From Parapristionchus giblindavisi (Eukaryota > Nematoda > Chromadorea > Rhabditida > Diplogasteridae), in the NCBI GenBank assembly GCA_943737045.1, contig CALSFV010000099.1:218650-282649 (forward strand): a stretch of 64,000 nucleotides of DNA, given 5' to 3'. Below, in pieces: positions 24,790 through 33,713 of the stretch; within the stretch, counting starts at the first letter, position 1, and the number at the start of each line of letters is the position of its first letter. A program made the translations under genes and the position numbers. Below the pieces are notes generated by a model. The model worked only from the letters and a program-made list of their open reading frames with translations, ran no database searches and was not told where the DNA came from.

Positions 24790-27207
24790 GATGAGATATA
24801 CCAGAAAGAGGATGAGATATACCAGAAAGGGGATGAGATATACCAGAAAGAGGATGAGATATACCAGATAGAGGATGAGATATACCAGAAAGGGGATGAG
24901 ATATACCAGAAAGAGGATGAGATATACCAAAAAGAGGATGAGATATACCAGAAAGAGGATGAGATATACCAGAAAGAGGATGAGATATACCAGAAAGAGG
25001 ATGAGATATACCAGAAAGAGGATGAGATATACCAGAAAGAGGATGAGATATACCAGAAAGAGGATGAGATATACCAGAAAGAGGATGAGATATACCAGAA
25101 AGAGGATGAGATATAACAGAAAGAGGATGAGATTTACCAGAAAGAGGATGAGATATACCAGAAAGAGGATGAGATATACCAGAAAGAGGATGAGATATAC
25201 CAGAAAGAGGATGAGATATACCAGAAAGAGGATGAGATATACCATAAAGAGGATGTGATATACCAGAAAGAGGATGAGATATACCAGAAAGAGGATGAGA
25301 TATACCAGAAAGAGGATGAGATATACCAGAAAGAGGATGAGATATACCAGAAAGGGGATGAGATATAGCAGAAAGGGGATGAGATATACCAGGAAGAGGA
25401 TGAGATATACCAGAAAGAGGATGAGATATACCAGAAAGGGGATGAGATATACCAGAAAGAGGATGAGATATAACAGAAAGAGGATGAGATATACCAGAAA
25501 GAGGATGAGATATACCAGAAAGAGGATGAGATATACCAGAAAGAGGATGAGATATACCAGAAAGAGGATGAGATATACCAGAAAGAGGATGAGATATACC
25601 AGAAAGAGGATGAGATATACCATAAAGAGGATGTGATATATCAGAAAGAGGATGAGATATACCAGAAAGAGGATGAAATATACCAGAAAGAGGATGAGAT
25701 ATACCAGAAAGAGGATGAGATATACCAGAAAGGTTATGAGATATACCAGAAAGAGGATGAGATATACCAGAAAGAGGATGAGATATACCAGATAGGGGAT
25801 GAGATATACCAGAAAGGGGATGAGATATACCAGAAAGAGGAAGAGATATACCAGAAAGGGGATGAGATATACCAGAAAGGGGATGAGATATACCAGAAAG
25901 AGGAAGAGATATACCAGAAAGGGGATGAGATATACCAGAAAGAGGATGAGATATACCAGAAAGAGGATGAGATATTCCAGAAAGAGGATGAGATATACCA
26001 GAAAGAGGATGAGATATACCAGAAAGAGGATGAGATATACCAGAAAGGGGATGAGATATACCAGAAAGGGGATGAGATATACCAGAAAGAGGATGAGATA
26101 TACCAGAAAGAGGATGAGATATACCAGAAAGAGGATGAGATATAAAAGAAAGAGGATGAGATATACCAGACAGAGGATGAGATATACCAGAAAGAGGATG
26201 AGATATACCAGAAAGAGGATGAGATATACCAGAAAGAGGATGAGATATACCAGAAAGAGGATGAGATATACCAGAAAGAGGATGAGATATAGCAGAAAGG
26301 GGATGAGATATACCAGGAAGAGGATGAGATATACCAGAAAGAGGATGAGATATACCAGAAAGGGGATGAGATATACCAGAAAGAGGATGAGATATAACAG
26401 AAAGAGGATGAGATATACCAGAAAGAGGATGAGATATACCAGAAAGAGGATGAGATATACCAGAAAGAGGATGAGATATACCAGAAAGAGGATGAGATAT
26501 ACCAGAAAGAGGATGAGATATACCAGAAAGGGGATGAGATATAGCAGAAAGGGGATGAGATATACCAGGAAGAGGATGAGATATACCAGAAAGAGGATGA
26601 GATATACCAGAAAGAGGATGAGATATACCAGAAAGAGGATGAGATATACCAGAAAGGGGATGAGATATACCAGAAAGGGGATGAGATATACCAGAAAGGG
26701 GATGAGATATACCAGAAAGAGGATGAGATATACCAGAAAGAGGATGAGATATACCAGAAAGACGATGAGATATACCAGAAAGGGGATGAGATATACCAGA
26801 AAGGGGATGAGATATACCAGAAAGAGGATGAGATATACCAGAAAGAGGATGAGATATACCAGAAAGAGGATGAGATATACCAGAAAGAGGATGAGATGTA
26901 CCAGAAAGAGGATGAGATATACCAGGAAGGGGATGAGATATACCAGAAAGGGGATGAGATATACCAGAAAGAGGATGAGATATACCAGAAAGAGGATGAG
27001 ATATACCAGAAAGAGGATGAGATGTACCAGAAAGAGGATGAGATATAACAGAAAGGGGATGAGATATACCAGAAAGGGGATGAGATATACCAGAAAGAGG
27101 ATGAGATATACCAGAAAGAGGATGAGATATACCAGAAAGAGGATGAGATATACCAGAAAGAGGATGAGATATACCAGAAAGGGGATGAGATATACCAGAA
27201 AGGGGAT
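24790..27207. repeat. 21-bp satellite array, block 14 (contains the empty site for the retrotransposon)
   Basis: 2418 bp, 115 units plus GAT. The run GATATTCC (25971), three AAAGAG units, two AAAGGG units, three AAAGAG units and TATAAAAG (about 26143) is the uninterrupted counterpart of the array on both sides of the retrotransposon. Two TATAGCAG-CCAGGAAG modules follow (near 26288 and 26540). Confidence 0.97.
26014..26019. other. paralogous empty site (ATATAC) for the retrotransposon insertion
   Basis: This ATATAC lies 43 bp after the start of GATATTCC at 25971. The first duplicate in front of the retrotransposon (29550-29555) is also 43 bp after GATATTCC at 29507. The array variants to the right of 26020 match those to the right of 33714. 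It therefore represents the pre-insertion sequence. Confidence 0.8.
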
Positions 27208-27460
27208 TGCGGTGTTACATTTCGAAACGGGTGACGTGTCCGTCAACTTCAATTTTGAAGTGTGGTGGGTCTCGAGTGGAAAACCCTGATAAACAATTGG
27301 AATACGGTAAGAAGTTACCGTAACCATCGATCAATATGTGTTGACTACCGTAACTTTTTACAGTAATTTCATGACCCATCAGGGTTTTCCACTCGAGACA
27401 CAAAACACTCCGAAATTGAAGTTGACGGACACGTCACCCGTTTCGAAATGTAACACCGCA
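27208..27460 (+). mobile_element. 253-bp foldback element, copy 14
   Basis: Sequence as copy 1. Two AAAGGG units left, CCAGATAGAGG class right. Confidence 0.88.
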
Positions 27461-28072
27461 GATGAGATATACCAGAAAGAGGATGAGATATACCAGAAAG
27501 GGGATGAGATATACCAGAAAGAGGATGAGATATACCAGATAGAGGATGAGATATACCAGAAAGGGGATGAGATATACCAGAAAGAGGATGAGATATACCA
27601 AAAAGAGGATGAGATATACCAGAAAGAGGATGAGATATACCAGAAAGAGGATGAGATATACCAGAAAGAGGATGAGATATACCAGAAAGAGGATGAGATA
27701 TACCAGAAAGAGGATGAGATATACCAGAAAGAGGATGAGATATACCAGAAAGAGGATGAGATATACCAGAAAGAGGATGAGATATAACAGAAAGAGGATG
27801 AGATTTACCAGAAAGAGGATGAGATATACCAGAAAGAGGATGAGATATACCAGAAAGAGGATGAGATATACCAGAAAGAGGATGAGATATACCAGAAAGA
27901 GGATGAGATATACCATAAAGAGGATGTGATATACCAGAAAGAGGATGAGATATACCAGAAAGAGGATGAGATATACCAGAAAGAGGATGAGATATACCAG
28001 AAAGAGGATGAGATATACCAGAAAGAGGATGAGATATACCAGAAAGGGGATGAGATATACCAGAAAGGGGAT
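27461..28072. repeat. 21-bp satellite array, block 15
   Basis: 612 bp, 29 units plus GAT. The first part matches the start of blocks 14 and 16, including GATTTACC near 27802 and CATAAAGAGGATGTG near 27914. It then runs directly into a standard left flank, so it looks like a shortened block 14. Confidence 0.97.
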
Positions 28073-28325
28073 TGCGGTGTTACATTTCGAAACGGGTGAC
28101 GTGTCCGTCAACTTCAATTTTGAAGTGTGGTGGGTCTCGAGTGGAAAACCCTGATAAACAATTGGAATACGGTAAGAAGTTACCGTAACCATCGATCAAT
28201 ATGTGTTGACTACCGTAACTTTTTACAGTAATTTCATGACCCATCAGGGTTTTCCACTCGAGACACAAAACACTCCGAAATTGAAGTTGACGGACACGTC
28301 ACCCGTTTCGAAATGTAACACCGCA
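28073..28325 (+). mobile_element. 253-bp foldback element, copy 15
   Basis: Sequence as copy 1. It is the last foldback copy before a gap of 21.6 kb without any. Confidence 0.88.
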
Positions 28326-29555
28326 GATGAGATATACCAGAAAGAGGATGAGATATACCAGAAAGGGGATGAGATATACCAGAAAGAGGATGAGATATAC
28401 CAGATAGAGGATGAGATATACCAGAAAGGGGATGAGATATACCAGAAAGAGGATGAGATATACCAAAAAGAGGATGAGATATACCAGAAAGAGGATGAGA
28501 TATACCAGAAAGAGGATGAGATATACCAGAAAGAGGATGAGATATACCAGAAAGAGGATGAGATATACCAGAAAGAGGATGAGATATACCAGAAAGAGGA
28601 TGAGATATACCAGAAAGAGGATGAGATATACCAGAAAGAGGATGAGATATAACAGAAAGAGGATGAGATTTACCAGAAAGAGGATGAGATATACCAGAAA
28701 GAGGATGAGATATACCAGAAAGAGGATGAGATATACCAGAAAGAGGATGAGATATACCAGAAAGAGGATGAGATATACCATAAAGAGGATGTGATATACC
28801 AGAAAGAGGATGAGATATACCAGAAAGAGGATGAGATATACCAGAAAGAGGATGAGATATACCAGAAAGAGGATGAGATATACCAGAAAGGGGATGAGAT
28901 ATAGCAGAAAGGGGATGAGATATACCAGGAAGAGGATGAGATATACCAGAAAGAGGATGAGATATACCAGAAAGGGGATGAGATATACCAGAAAGAGGAT
29001 GAGATATAACAGAAAGAGGATGAGATATACCAGAAAGAGGATGAGATATACCAGAAAGAGGATGAGATATACCAGAAAGAGGATGAGATATACCAGAAAG
29101 AGGATGAGATATACCAGAAAGAGGATGAGATATACCAGAAAGAGGATGAGATATACCATAAAGAGGATGTGATATACCATAAAGAGGATGAGATATACCA
29201 GAAAGAGGATGAAATATACCAGAAAGAGGATGAGATATACCAGAAAGAGGATGAGATATACCAGAAAGGTTATGAGATATACCAGAAAGAGGATGAGATA
29301 TACCAGAAAGAGGATGAGATATACCAGATAGGGGATGAGATATACCAGAAAGGGGATGAGATATACCAGAAAGAGGAAGAGATATACCAGAAAGGGGATG
29401 AGATATACCAGAAAGGGGATGAGATATACCAGAAAGAGGAAGAGATATACCAGAAAGGGGATGAGATATACCAGAAAGAGGATGAGATATACCAGAAAGA
29501 GGATGAGATATTCCAGAAAGAGGATGAGATATACCAGAAAGAGGATGAGATATAC
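28326..29555. repeat. 21-bp satellite array, block 16, interrupted by the retrotransposon
   Basis: 1230 bp. Same series as the start of block 14: CCAGATAGAGG, CCAAAAAG, GATTTACC, CATAAAGAGGATGTG, TATAGCAG, GTTATGAG near 29270, GAAGAG units and GATATTCC at 29507. It stops in mid-unit after GATGAGATATAC at 29555; the remainder of that unit, CAGAAAG, resumes at 33714. Confidence 0.97.
29550..29555. repeat. candidate target site duplication, left copy (ATATAC)
   Basis: Six bases abutting the 5' end of the retrotransposon, repeated at 33708-33713. The related uninterrupted segment at 26014-26019 has only one copy. The right copy follows an AT-alternating tail, so the exact length is slightly ambiguous. 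Confidence 0.7.
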
Positions 29556-29609
29556 TTCCCTCTCTATCTTCACTTCCCTCTCTATCTTCACTTCCCTCTC
29601 TATCTTCGC
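29556..29609 (+). repeat. three tandem 18-bp repeats at the 5' end of the retrotransposon
   Basis: TTCCCTCTCTATCTTCAC at 29556-29573 and 29574-29591, and a third copy ending TTCGC at 29592-29609. The element begins exactly at the first repeat. Tandem 5' repeats in LINEs can act as promoter monomers; that role is only inferred here. Confidence 0.9.
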
Positions 29610-29760
29610 TAGTGAGAGGTGACCGCTTCCCTTGCTCTCGTTACCGATCGATATCTAGGTTTTCCTTGATTCTTTCTCACATTTTCGTCTTGTTTCCTTT
29701 CTTTTCTTTTCCTTAACTTATCTCTTTCCCTTTCCCATCCATCCCCTTCTCTCTCACACT
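29610..29760 (+). promoter_or_regulatory. 5' leader of the retrotransposon (putative internal promoter region)
   Basis: 151 bp between the 18-bp repeats and the ORF1 start, strongly pyrimidine-rich after 29660 (TTTCTTTTCTTTTCC, CCCTTTCCC). No TATA box is evident. LINEs transcribe from internal 5' promoters, so regulatory activity is expected here, but no specific site can be assigned. Confidence 0.4.
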
Positions 29761-30489
29761 ATGGCCCCCAAACGTGACGCTCTCATCTCTCCCTCGTCCC
29801 TCCGTAGTCAGGTGGCGGCGGAAATCTCGATTTCTGCCACTCCGGAGGAGACCACGGCCACTTTCCTTGTCTCGCTCAAGGCTTATCTCGATAGTGAGGA
29901 GGTTGATCAGAAGGACAAAGGTCTGATTCTGCTCCTCCGCACCTCGGCCATTGTGATCGATCGGCTCCTCGAGAGACCAAAGATCACGGCTATCGCTGAT
30001 GATGCCATTGAGCGGGATAAGCGAGAACGTTCCGTGGTCATCGAACATCTGGCGGAGTCTATCTCTGAGATCCCGAGTGAGCGAGTGAAAGAGGACCACG
30101 TGAAGGTCACTCAAATACTCGATCTCACTGGGGTCGAGATGGAACCCCTGTGTGTATTCCGCATGGGAGCCAGGAGGGAGAATGAGAGTGGCCGTGCGCC
30201 TCACCCGCGCAAGGTCAAGGTCATGTTTCCCAGTAAGAGCGGTCAGCAGGCGTTCCTGAAGTCCTCCCATCTCGTACGCTCCAACCCGACCTTCTCGACC
30301 GTATATGTAAGACCATCCCTGACTGCTGAGCAGCGAAGGGAGGCATATGAGGTGAGAAGAGAGGCGAAGGAGCGTCGGGGTCGTGGGGAGGATATCGCCA
30401 TCTTCGACGGGGCCATCATCCCTCGTAAGGACCTCCAGGCTGCCAAGGACAAGAAGAAGGCTGCTGCCCGCTCTCCCCCCTCAAAATAG
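29761..30489 (+). CDS. retrotransposon ORF1, putative nucleic-acid-binding protein (242 aa)
   Basis: Likely the RNA-binding, RNP-forming protein of the retrotransposon. It starts at ATGG after CACT and ends at TAG; the start is chosen as the first ATG after the pyrimidine-rich leader. Residues about 20-110 are charged and predicted mostly helical, possibly for self-association. Residues about 115-200 contain a pattern seen in ORF1 proteins of CR1/L2-like elements: VFRMG (132-136), a basic stretch with KVKVMFPS (151-158), then VYVRPSLTAEQRREA (181-195) followed by REAKERRGRGE. The C-terminus is lysine/alanine-rich (KDKKKAAA). No zinc knuckle (CCHC) is seen. The coding frame is uninterrupted. 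ORF2 follows in the -1 frame with an overlap of open frame. Function is by analogy with the family, not shown directly. Confidence 0.8.
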   Translation: MAPKRDALISPSSLRSQVAAEISISATPEETTATFLVSLKAYLDSEEVDQKDKGLILLLRTSAIVIDRLLERPKITAIADDAIERDKRERSVVIEHLAESISEIPSERVKEDHVKVTQILDLTGVEMEPLCVFRMGARRENESGRAPHPRKVKVMFPSKSGQQAFLKSSHLVRSNPTFSTVYVRPSLTAEQRREAYEVRREAKERRGRGEDIAIFDGAIIPRKDLQAAKDKKKAAARSPPSK

Positions 30490-30548
30490 GCACACTAGCT
30501 AGTCCCTTTCTGACACTGAATTGTTCGTATTACAACATCAGATCATTG
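30426..30548 (+). other. ORF1-ORF2 junction with overlapping -1 open frame
   Basis: ORF1 ends with TAG at 30487-30489. The ORF2 frame is open from 30429, one base back relative to ORF1, and has no ATG before its first conserved motif. A C6 run (30475-30480) and an A4 run (30483-30486) lie just before the ORF1 stop, but no canonical X-XXY-YYZ slippery heptamer is present. ORF2 may be made by termination-reinitiation at a non-AUG codon or by atypical -1 slippage; the sequence does not decide. Confidence 0.6.
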
Positions 30549-33311
30549 GTTAACAAACTTTCTGAATTTCGTTCCTATCTATCTACTACCCAACCTGATA
30601 TTGTCTTATTGACAGAGACCTGGCTATCATCTCGTTATCCGTCCTCGCTCATTACTGGCCATCTCCCATATACTGTAGTCCGCCTCGACCGAAAATCTCG
30701 CGGTGGTGGAATTGCGTTTGTTATTAGAGACCATTTATCTTTCACCGTTGTTCCCATCTCTACCCCTACTCTAGAAGTCCTTTCAATCGATATTCAATCC
30801 CCTACATCCTCATTTTTCCGTCTTTGCCTCGTTTACAGACCTCCCAATTATTCACTTTCTCAGACTGATTCACTTGTGTCTCTTTTGTCCGATATCGTTG
30901 CTTCCTCACCTTTCCCCATAGTTATCTGTGGTGACTTTAACTCCGATTCTCTTACACCACCCACCACACCTTCTGATCGTTCACTTCACTCGTTTGTCAA
31001 TTCATCTGATTTATCACATTGTTGTAGTCTTCCCACTCGTAACAGTAGATCTATCGATTGGTTACTCTCATCCGATCCCACAGTAATCCCCTCTGCTACA
31101 GTTATCCCATCATTTCCTTCTTGTGACCATTCTGGCATTTCTTTTACAGTATCCTTTGACACTATTCCTCCTGCCCAATCTCTCATTCGTGATTATGCTC
31201 GTACTGATTATGACGCTCTATCTGCTTATCTAGACTCGATTGATTGGTTCGCACTCTTCTCTGATTGTCCTGATATTGATTCTGTCTATGATTCTTTCAT
31301 GCTTACGATACATGGTGCTATCGATCGATTTGTGCCATACCGTACTCCTCGTTCCTCTATCCAATCATATCCTTCCCATATTCGAAAGCTCATATCTCAT
31401 CGTTTGGCTCTCTTTCCAAAGATTAACATACCAGTCGTTCGCAATCTCTATGACCAATGCAGTAATAACCTTTTGAAACAAATCAATAAATGGAACAAGT
31501 TTTGTGAGCGCAAAAAGTTATCTCGCTCCAAAGATCTTTATAGACATATCTCCTCACTCACTCGTCCTAAATCAATATCTCCTAAGGTTCTCACTAATAA
31601 CTCTGGTGAATCCTTCACTGGCACTTATGAAAAAGCCAATTTGCTTGCTAGTGAATTTGCTTCTAGTTTCACGATTGACAATGGTATTCCTCTATCTTTC
31701 CCTCATAACCCCTATTCCTCTCAGTCTCCTTCTCTATCTAATATATCTTTCCTCCCATTTGAAGTTCACAAAGCCCTCAAGAAACTTAAACCATCAGGGT
31801 CTATGGGTGCTGACTCTATTCCTCAAATAATTTTCTCCAAGTGCGCTTCTTCTCTTGCACTCCCGCTTTGTGATATCTACAATCTTAGCATTATCTCCGG
31901 ATCTGTTCCTAAAATATGGAAACACTCACTTATCACGCCTTTGCCCAAACCTGGCAAAGATCATAGCTCCCCTTCCTCTTATAGGCCTATCTCTATCTTG
32001 TCTGCTGCATCTAAGACCATGGAACGTTTGGTGAAAACAAAACTTGTCCCTTATCTTGTTTCATGTAACATTATCCCGGATTATCAACATGGTTTTAGAA
32101 GTGGTGCATCTGTTGTTACCAATCTACTTCAATGTGAAAATGACTGGTCCTCTGCACTTTCTCGTAAGGAATCTATTGACGTGGCTTATCTTGATTTCTC
32201 TCGTGCCTTTGATAGCGTCCCTTTCTCTAAATTAATCGATAAGTGCTTTCATTACGGTATATCCGGACAACTCTTGTCATGGATTATCTCTTTCCTTACT
32301 GATCGCACGTTTTCTGTTCGCTTAGATGATTTATTCTCTGATAGTTTTCCTGTTCTCTCTGGAGTCCCTCAGGGGTCTGTTCTTGGCCCTATTCTGTTTA
32401 TCCTGTACATCGCTGATATTTCCTCCTCAATCACAAATCTTTCTGCCGTTTTCATTCAAGCATATGCTGACGATATTAAGCTCTATACCTCCTATGATTC
32501 TACTACCTATGTTAGCCATACAAATCAATTCCAAAGTGCCTTAGATGCCATTTTCTCATGGACTCAATCTAATCAACTGCAACTTTCAGCTCCTAAATGT
32601 ACCCATCTTCACATTGGTAGTCATTCCCTCTCCCCTTCATACACAATCAATAATATAATTCTTACTCCTGTTAGCCATTCTAGAGATCTCGGAGTACAAG
32701 TTGATTCATCCCTCGGTAGATCTCTCTCTGTTGATGATCGTGTACATAAGGCCCAAATTGCTCTTCATATCCTTTTAAAGGCAGTCTCTGTTGATTGTCC
32801 AATTATTCTTCTTAAATGTTTTCGTACTTATGTCCTTCCCCATCTTGAATTCGCTTCCCCTTTCTGGAATCCATACCTCTCCAAAGACATTCGTAAATTA
32901 GAAAAAGTCCAAGAATTGTTCACTCGTATTCTATTTTATCGTTGTTTCCCTTCTTCCTCATATCCTCTCTCTCTACCTTCATATATCGATCGGTTGCGTG
33001 TTTTGAACTTGCGGCCTCTCTCTGAGCGTAGAACACTAAACGATCTTGTCCTGGCGAGACAGATCATGACAGGGGAAGTTAATATAGCCATGTCCTCTAT
33101 GTATTCATTTAGACCGGTTAGATCTCGAGTCAATACTTTTGCCATTCATATAGAATTTACCCGTGTCTCTTGTCGTTATCATTCTTTCGCTTTAAGAACC
33201 AGTAGATTTTTCAAGAAGTTACCCCCTCACATTATTTCTAGTTCTTCCCATAGACAATTCAGATCTCTATTGTTACATTCGAATGTATTAAGTGATCTCA
33301 TTTCTGTGTAA
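30429..33311 (+). CDS. retrotransposon ORF2, APE endonuclease and reverse transcriptase (about 940-960 aa)
   Basis: Polyprotein that nicks target DNA and copies the element RNA at the nick. The coordinates give the whole open frame after the in-frame TAA at 30426-30428; there is no ATG near the start, so the real initiation site is unknown. The catalytic Asn of the APE domain (YNIRSL, Asn codon at 30534) lies upstream of the first TTG at 30546, so translation must begin before that codon. Counting from 30546, APE motifs are LTETWL (22-27), GDFNSD (129-134), DWLL (171-174) and DHSG (194-197). RT motifs are LPKPGK (466-471), YRPISIL (479-485), FRSG (517-520), YLDFSRAFDSV (548-558), GVPQGSVLGPILF (606-618) and YADD (640-643). 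A conserved C-terminal region (HLEFASPFWNP, RKLEKVQELFTR) follows. No RNase H motif is recognised. There are no internal stops or frameshifts. Confidence 0.9.
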   Translation, partial: GPPGCQGQEEGCCPLSPLKIGTLASPFLTLNCSYYNIRSLVNKLSEFRSYLSTTQPDIVLLTETWLSSRYPSSLITGHLPYTVVRLDRKSRGGGIAFVIRDHLSFTVVPISTPTLEVLSIDIQSPTSSFFRLCLVYRPPNYSLSQTDSLVSLLSDIVASSPFPIVICGDFNSDSLTPPTTPSDRSLHSFVNSSDLSHCCSLPTRNSRSIDWLLSSDPTVIPSATVIPSFPSCDHSGISFTVSFDTIPPAQSLIRDYARTDYDALSAYLDSIDWFALFSDCPDIDSVYDSFMLTIHGAIDRFVPYRTPRSSIQSYPSHIRKLISHRLALFPKINIPVVRNLYDQCSNNLLKQINKWNKFCERKKLSRSKDLYRHISSLTRPKSISPKVLTNNSGESFTGTYEKANLLASEFASSFTIDNGIPLSFPHNPYSSQSPSLSNISFLPFEVHKALKKLKPSGSMGADSIPQIIFSKCASSLALPLCDIYNLSIISGSVPKIWKHSLITPLPKPGKDHSSPSSYRPISILSAASKTMERLVKTKLVPYLVSCNIIPDYQHGFRSGASVVTNLLQCENDWSSALSRKESIDVAYLDFSRAFDSVPFSKLIDKCFHYGISGQLLSWIISFLTDRTFSVRLDDLFSDSFPVLSGVPQGSVLGPILFILYIADISSSITNLSAVFIQAYADDIKLYTSYDSTTYVSHTNQFQSALDAIFSWTQSNQLQLSAPKCTHLHIGSHSLSPSYTINNIILTPVSHSRDLGVQVDSSLGRSLSVDDRVHKAQIALHILLKAVSVDCPIILLKCFRTYVLPHLEFASPFWNPYLSKDIRKLEKVQELFTRILFYRCFPSSSYPLSLPSYIDRLRVLNLRPLSERRTLNDLVLARQIMTGEVNIAMSSMYSFRPVRSRVNTFAIHIEFTRVSCRYHSFALRTSRFFKKLPPHIISSSSHRQFRSLLLHSNVLSDLISV

Positions 33312-33426
33312 AGTTTTGTATATTTGCTCTTCCTTTAGCACCTATCCATTCCACCTTGTTGCTTATCTCCATTCTGATCTTTGGTCTTGGTCATCTCAAC
33401 TATCTACAATAACCGAATCCTCACGG

Positions 33427-33478
33427 TTCCATGCAGCCTCATCCACTGTTCATTCCATGCAGCTTCGTCCACTGCTCC
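33427..33478 (+). repeat. imperfect 26-bp tandem duplication in the retrotransposon 3' UTR
   Basis: 33427-33452 and 33453-33478 both begin TTCCATGCAGC and share TCCACTG; they differ at a few positions. Confidence 0.85.
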
Positions 33479-33550
33479 TTGCTCACGCTCCATGTGCAAC
33501 CAAGATAATCTACGAGTGGGACCACTGATCAAGTATGGAGATCCTTTTCA

Positions 33551-33564
33551 CCCCCCCCCCCCCC
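33551..33564 (+). repeat. poly-C run (C14) in the retrotransposon 3' UTR
   Basis: Fourteen consecutive C followed by TTTCCCC. The length may be affected by sequencing error in homopolymers. Confidence 0.9.
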
Positions 33565-33695
33565 TTTCCCCAACCCCGCCATGAGTCACCTTTCATTTAT
33601 TTCTTTCTTCTAGATAGCGAAGTCAATATCATCACCTATTTATTTTTGTTCATATAATTTTCATGTGTCGTTGCATGCGTGTGCATGTAGATAAA

Positions 33696-33712
33696 ATATA
33701 TATATATATATA
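33696..33712 (+). repeat. (AT)n 3' tail of the retrotransposon merging into the array
   Basis: Seventeen alternating A/T bases run from the element end into the right-hand ATATAC. The element boundary at 33707 is therefore set by comparison with the empty site rather than by composition. Confidence 0.85.
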
Positions 33713-33713
33713 C
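33708..33713. repeat. candidate target site duplication, right copy (ATATAC)
   Basis: Matches 29550-29555 and is followed by CAGAAAGAGG, the exact continuation of the interrupted 21-bp unit. It could partly belong to the AT tail. Confidence 0.65.

Larger units (their letters stand above)
29556..33707 (+). mobile_element. non-LTR (LINE) retrotransposon, CR1/L2/Jockey-like, apparently full length
   Basis: 4152-bp element in the satellite with a 5' leader, ORF1 (29761-30489), ORF2 with APE endonuclease and reverse transcriptase (ending 33311), a 396-bp 3' region and an AT-alternating 3' tail. No long terminal repeats are seen. Both frames are open, with every main catalytic motif visible, so this copy could be competent or very young. 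ORF2 continues about 280 residues beyond the YADD motif without a recognisable RNase H signature, which with the two-ORF layout points to the CR1/L2/Rex1/Jockey assemblage. The exact clade is an inference and needs a phylogeny. Base composition and codon use differ completely from the array. Confidence 0.92.
33312..33707 (+). other. 3' untranslated region and tail of the retrotransposon
   Basis: 396 bp after the ORF2 stop with no coding signature. It contains an imperfect 26-bp tandem repeat, a run of 14 C, and a pyrimidine-rich stretch, and ends in AAAATATATATAT. There is no AATAAA close to the end. The tail is an AT microsatellite rather than poly(A), as in several CR1/L2-type LINEs. Confidence 0.8.

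Noticed and set aside
1..29555. CRISPR array
   Set aside because: Repeats are directly abutting 21-bp units with no unique spacers, there are no cas genes, and the sequence context is eukaryotic.
29713..30270. Minus-strand ORFs inside the retrotransposon (also 30243-30452, 30986-31186, 32936-33145)
   Set aside because: Antisense shadows of ORF1 and ORF2, which have clear protein family motifs on the plus strand.
31240..32544. Additional plus-strand ORFs in other frames within ORF2 (31240, 31504, 32044, 32326)
   Set aside because: Overlap the reverse transcriptase frame, are low-complexity hydrophobic translations and carry no family signature.
33292..33584. Two small ORFs after the ORF2 stop
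   Set aside because: They lie in the 3' UTR across the 26-bp tandem repeat and the poly-C run; no start context or conserved feature supports them.
29556..33707. LTR retrotransposon or retrovirus-like element
   Set aside because: No terminal repeats, no protease, integrase or gag zinc knuckle; the APE endonuclease and AT tail are LINE features.
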